Assembly: GCA_016302725.1 (NCBI GenBank)
Contig: JAEDNB010000089.1
Location: 1 to 8,380 of the forward strand
Length of the DNA: 8,380 nt
Direction: 5' to 3'
DNA from: Lentisphaeria bacterium
GTDB lineage: Bacteria > Verrucomicrobiota > Lentisphaeria > Oligosphaerales > Oligosphaeraceae
Part shown: piece after piece, positions 5,665 to 8,380 of the stretch
Position numbering within the stretch: position 1 is the stretch's first letter
Layout: every line of letters begins with the position of its first letter
Position numbers and translations under genes: made by a program
The notes under the pieces: generated by a model
Databases searched by the model: none
Told to the model about the DNA's origin: nothing
Seen by the model: only the letters and a program-made list of their open reading frames with translations

Positions 5665-5675
5665 AACTCACGCCT

Positions 5676-6449
5676 ATGGAAAAGCCCGTCGTCTTCCAGG
5701 TGCAGCATCTTCAAAAGAGCTTTGGTCACTTGGCTGTGCTCAAGGACATCTCCCTGACCGTCCATTCCGGCCAGGTCGTCTCCATCATCGGCCCCTCCGG
5801 CAGCGGGAAGTCCACCTTCCTTCGGTGCGCCACCCTGCTGGAGACCATGGATCACGGCACCATGCGCTACCTGGATGACGTGGTCTGCCAGGACACGCCC
5901 AAGGGCTCCCGCTACGCCTCTTCCGGCACCCTGCGCAAGCTCCGCTCCCACTTCGGGCTGGTCTTCCAGAACTTCAACCTCTTCCCCCACTACAGCGTGA
6001 TGCAGAACATCACTGACGCTCCCCTCTACGTTCAGAAACGGGAGCCCAAAGCCGTCCTCCAGGAAGCCACGGCCCTGCTGGAGCGCATTGGGTTGCAGGG
6101 GAAGGAGAACGCGTATCCCTGCGAGCTTTCCGGCGGTCAGCAGCAGCGGGTCTCCATTGCCCGGGCGCTCATGGGACAGCCTGAAATCCTCTTCTTCGAC
6201 GAACCCACCAGCGCCCTGGATCCGGAGCTCACTGGAGAGATCCTGAAGGTCATCCGGGATTTGGCCGCCCAGATGATGACCATGGTCATTGTGACCCACG
6301 AAATCAGCTTTGCCCGCAGGGTTTCCGACCATGTGGTCTTCATGGCCGATGGCGTCATCGTGGAGCAAGGCCCCCCGGACCAAGTCATCGGAAATCCCTC
6401 CCACCCCCGCACAAAGGCTTTCCTGAAGAAACTTCACGACGGACGCTGA
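5676..6449 (+). CDS. Polar amino-acid ABC transporter ATP-binding protein (GlnQ/HisP/ArtP type)
   Basis: A 257-residue cytoplasmic ATPase that powers the importer. All core motifs are intact and in order: Walker A GPSGSGKST (39-47), Q-loop Gln98 in QNFNLFPH (98-105), signature LSGGQQQR (151-158), Walker B ILFFDE (171-176), D-loop SALD (179-182) and H-loop His208 in VTHE (207-209 region). FNLFPH and the EPTSALDPE run are typical of the polar amino-acid subgroup. The segment between the Walker A and the Q-loop (residues 60-90) is somewhat longer than in the shortest members but within the family range. It starts 22 bases after the permease stop, so the two are co-transcribed. It is the only plus-strand gene here with a good Shine-Dalgarno. 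Confidence 0.95.
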   Translation: MEKPVVFQVQHLQKSFGHLAVLKDISLTVHSGQVVSIIGPSGSGKSTFLRCATLLETMDHGTMRYLDDVVCQDTPKGSRYASSGTLRKLRSHFGLVFQNFNLFPHYSVMQNITDAPLYVQKREPKAVLQEATALLERIGLQGKENAYPCELSGGQQQRVSIARALMGQPEILFFDEPTSALDPELTGEILKVIRDLAAQMMTMVIVTHEISFARRVSDHVVFMADGVIVEQGPPDQVIGNPSHPRTKAFLKKLHDGR

Positions 6450-6485
6450 CTTTCCTCCTCTTTTTCCAAGACTCCCCCCACCGCC

Positions 6486-7121
6486 ATGAGACCCATCCTG
6501 CTCTTCCTCCCCCTCCTCCTGTTCCTCTCCTCTGCCCTCTTCTCCCAGGAGGCCTCTCCCAGCCCCACCATTCTCCCCCAGGAGGACGGCACCGTCCTCA
6601 TCGCCCAATGCACCATCCGGGAGGCCCTGGAGAACGCCCTGCGGCGGCAGCGGGTGCTCTCCGCCCAGTTGCAGGAGGCGGCGAAGGCCTTGGAGGGGAT
6701 GGCCCAGGAGAATCGGGAGCCCCAGCTCGCCGAGGTATCCCGTCTCCAGAATGAATTGAAGGTGCACAACCGCCTGCTGTCCCTGGCGCTGGCCCAGGAC
6801 GGGGAGCCCGCATACCTGTTTGATGGGGAGAAGAACCTGATTTACCAGCGTCTAGGCACTCCCGAGGAGGCGTTTTTGCGTTTGGTGGCCCGGAAGGGGC
6901 TTTTGGAGAAGGCCCTGGGGGAGGCGGGAGAGGATGGGGAGAAGCGGACCCGTCTGAACACCCAGCTGGCGCTGCTCCAGCGGGTGTTGTCCCAGTTCTT
7001 CGGCATAGATCCCCAGCATCGGTATTCCTTCAATGCGGAGAATGGGATTCTCTATCGTCGCAGCACCCCCCAGGAGGCGCAGGAGCTCCAGCAGAAGCTC
7101 AAGGAGCGCCTGGGACAATAG
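6486..7121 (+). CDS. Exported protein of unknown function with duplicated helical/YxF-IYxR units
   Basis: A 211-residue protein I do not recognise. Residues 1-20 form a signal peptide (MRP, then a Leu-rich core, then SSALFSQ), so it should be periplasmic or exported; no lipobox is seen. The remainder is mostly predicted helix, rich in Leu, Gln and Glu, with possible coiled coil at 45-104. The chain contains an internal repeat. Residues 86-129 (RL, then R-x-LS, then Y-x-F, then LIY-x-R, then TPEEA) match residues 156-198 at a constant 70-residue offset with one gap near the end. A more distant match before each (REAL 45-48 with EEAF 127-130) suggests units of about 70-80 residues, and a truncated third start (TPQEAQELQQ) ends the protein. 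It begins 36 bases after the ATPase stop and precedes the symporter, so it may be part of the same uptake cluster. A partner or scaffold role is only a guess. Confidence 0.75.
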   Translation: MRPILLFLPLLLFLSSALFSQEASPSPTILPQEDGTVLIAQCTIREALENALRRQRVLSAQLQEAAKALEGMAQENREPQLAEVSRLQNELKVHNRLLSLALAQDGEPAYLFDGEKNLIYQRLGTPEEAFLRLVARKGLLEKALGEAGEDGEKRTRLNTQLALLQRVLSQFFGIDPQHRYSFNAENGILYRRSTPQEAQELQQKLKERLGQ

Positions 7122-7181
7122 TTCCGCTTCCCTTCCCTTCCCCCCTTTTTCCCCTCCCTCCCCCATTTCCCCTTTTCCCCC
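7122..7181 (+). promoter_or_regulatory. Pure C/T leader upstream of the symporter
   Basis: 58 of the 60 bases between the preceding stop and ATG 7182 are pyrimidines; only 7126 and 7165 are purines. No Shine-Dalgarno is possible here. The sequence may act as a C/U-rich ribosome-entry or S1-type contact region. As DNA it is a polypurine-polypyrimidine tract. Confidence 0.6.
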
Positions 7182-8380
7182 ATGAAGTTCTCCCCAAGCA
7201 AAGGATTCAACAGCAAGCAGATGCTCATCTGGATGGTCGCCTTGGCCCTCGGCGGCCTCCTGGGCGCCCTCCAAGTCTCCTGGATCACCGCCCTCTGCGA
7301 CACCATCGCCTCCATCTTCACCCGTCTCTTCAAACTGCTGGCGGTGCCCACCATTGCCCTGGCGGTCACCACCACCCTGGCCACCCTGGGGGCCCAGCGG
7401 AAGACTACCAGAATCTTCCTGCGCACCCTCGCCTACACCCTGCTGACCACCTTTGCCTCCGCCCTGGTTGGCCTCCTCCTCTTCCGCCTCATCGCCCCTG
7501 GCAATTTGGAGGAAAGCGCCATTGCGGAGGGAGCCTCCAGTGTCGGCACCCAGTTTCAGGCCTTAAGCTACCAGGAGCACCTTCTCTCGGTGGTGCCGGA
7601 GAACTTCGTGGGTTCCCTTCTGGGAGGCAATGTGCTTAGCGTGATCTTCCTGGCGGCGGCGGTGGGCCTTACCCTGGCCATTCGCCGGGACTCCCCCCAG
7701 GTCCAGGCGCTGACCCAGGTGATTCTCGGAATGCAGGAAGTGCTCTTCTCCCTCATCCGCGCCCTGGTGTGGATTCTGCCCGTGGGCATCGTGGCCTTTG
7801 CCAGCCAGTTTTCCGCCCAATGCGGCACTTGGGTCACCGGTTCCCTGGGGAAATACGTCCTGGTGGTGATTTTGGGCAACCTGATTCAGTTCTTCCTGGT
7901 GCTGCCCGGCTTCCTCCTGGTCCACAAGCTGAATCCCCTGAAGGTCTTCCGGGCCATGCTGCCCGCCGTGCTCATGGCCTTCTTCACCAAGAGTTCCGCC
8001 GCCACCCTGCCCGTCACGGTGGCCTCTGCGGAGAACAACCTGAAGGCGAAGCCTGAAGTGGCCCGTTTCATCCTGCCCCTGTGCTGCACCATCAACATGA
8101 ACGGATGCGCCGCCTTCATCCTGGTGACCTCCCTCTTTGTCATGCAGAACACTGGCATCGTCCTCACCCTCCCCCTCATGGCCCTCTGGGTCTTCATCTC
8201 CGTCTTCTCCGCCATCGGCAATGCCGGCGTCCCCATGGGATGCTACTTCCTCACCCTCTCCCTCATGGCAGGCCTGGGCGCCCCCCTGGGCGTCATGGGC
8301 CTAATCCTCCCCATCTTCACCGTCATCGACATGGTGGAAACCGGGGAAAACGTCTGGTCCGACTGCTGCATCTGCGCCAT
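7182..8380 (+). CDS. SLC1/DAACS-family sodium:amino-acid or dicarboxylate symporter (3' end outside window)
   Basis: The first 399 codons of a gene that continues past the right edge; family members are about 400-430 residues, so little is missing. It is an inner-membrane secondary carrier that couples sodium or proton entry to uptake of an amino acid or dicarboxylate. The SLC1 landmarks are present: HP1 tip KSSAATLP (270-277), TM7 INMNG (304-308, equivalent to NMDG), HP2 with AGVPMG, and TM8 DMVET (383-387) then NVWSD (390-394). Compared with GltPh, the Asp that binds the substrate amino group (D394) is kept as D383, and N401 and D405 as N390 and D394. Arg397, which holds acidic side chains, is Glu386 here, and the TM7 Asp (D312) is Asn307. 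This argues against aspartate/glutamate as substrate and for a neutral, polar or basic amino acid. It follows the exported protein by 60 bases. Confidence 0.9.
   Translation, partial: MKFSPSKGFNSKQMLIWMVALALGGLLGALQVSWITALCDTIASIFTRLFKLLAVPTIALAVTTTLATLGAQRKTTRIFLRTLAYTLLTTFASALVGLLLFRLIAPGNLEESAIAEGASSVGTQFQALSYQEHLLSVVPENFVGSLLGGNVLSVIFLAAAVGLTLAIRRDSPQVQALTQVILGMQEVLFSLIRALVWILPVGIVAFASQFSAQCGTWVTGSLGKYVLVVILGNLIQFFLVLPGFLLVHKLNPLKVFRAMLPAVLMAFFTKSSAATLPVTVASAENNLKAKPEVARFILPLCCTINMNGCAAFILVTSLFVMQNTGIVLTLPLMALWVFISVFSAIGNAGVPMGCYFLTLSLMAGLGAPLGVMGLILPIFTVIDMVETGENVWSDCCICA

Noticed and set aside
3863..5671. A 602-codon open frame on the minus strand across the binding-protein and permease genes
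   Set aside because: Its translation is low-complexity, rich in Gly, Gln, Glu and His, with no domain, and it lies antisense to two clearly recognised genes. High GC at third positions explains it.
5613..6767. A 384-codon minus-strand open frame opposite the ATPase
   Set aside because: The plus-strand ATPase has every catalytic motif; the reverse frame has none.
1..8380. CRISPR arrays, tRNA genes, insertion sequences
   Set aside because: No spaced repeats longer than the 13-bp pair at 3806-3839, no cloverleaf-like segment and no transposase-like frame were seen by eye.

Overview
The window is GC-rich DNA from what looks like a gut-type member of the PVC superphylum, most likely Lentisphaerota (Victivallales-like). 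The main clue is an orphan prepilin-like gene whose N-terminus starts FTLIELLVV and whose C-terminal part carries an H-X9-DG motif. That combination is characteristic of the large pseudopilin families of Lentisphaerota, Planctomycetes and Verrucomicrobia. The taxonomic call is an inference; no rRNA or marker gene is present.

Layout from left to right. (1) 1-362 is the 3' end of an L-fucose isomerase gene, closed by a strong intrinsic terminator (441-480). (2) 624-1454 is the pseudopilin gene, with a likely sigma70-type promoter overlapping an inverted repeat and a hairpin behind it. (3) 1559-2359 encodes a TauE/SafE-family membrane permease. (4) On the minus strand, 2928-3383 and 2446-2925 are two adjacent paralogous helix-turn-helix genes, only 2 bases apart. 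They share an N-terminal DNA-binding half and a C-terminal half I cannot assign. They converge on the TauE gene across a strong hairpin. (5) 3384-4003 is a roughly 620-base divergent intergenic region with hairpins, a 13-bp direct repeat with 21-bp periodicity and two candidate -10 boxes sharing GGTATATT. (6) 4004-6449 is a polar amino-acid ABC importer: lipoprotein binding protein, permease, ATPase. (7) 6486-7121 encodes an unrecognised exported protein built of duplicated helical units. (8) 7182 to the window edge is an SLC1/DAACS-type sodium:amino-acid or dicarboxylate symporter, cut off near its C-terminus.

Genes 4004-8380 plausibly form one solute-uptake cluster pairing a high-affinity ABC importer with a secondary carrier. 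The divergently transcribed helix-turn-helix pair is the obvious candidate regulator. That link is inferred from position only.

A recurring feature is that several plus-strand genes lack a Shine-Dalgarno sequence and are instead preceded by C/U-rich tracts, up to 58 pyrimidines in 60 bases. The ABC ATPase gene and both helix-turn-helix genes do have purine-rich ribosome binding sites. The most unusual items for follow-up are the duplicated exported protein, the paralogous regulator pair, the purine-poor leaders, and the charge-reversed substrate-site residue of the symporter.
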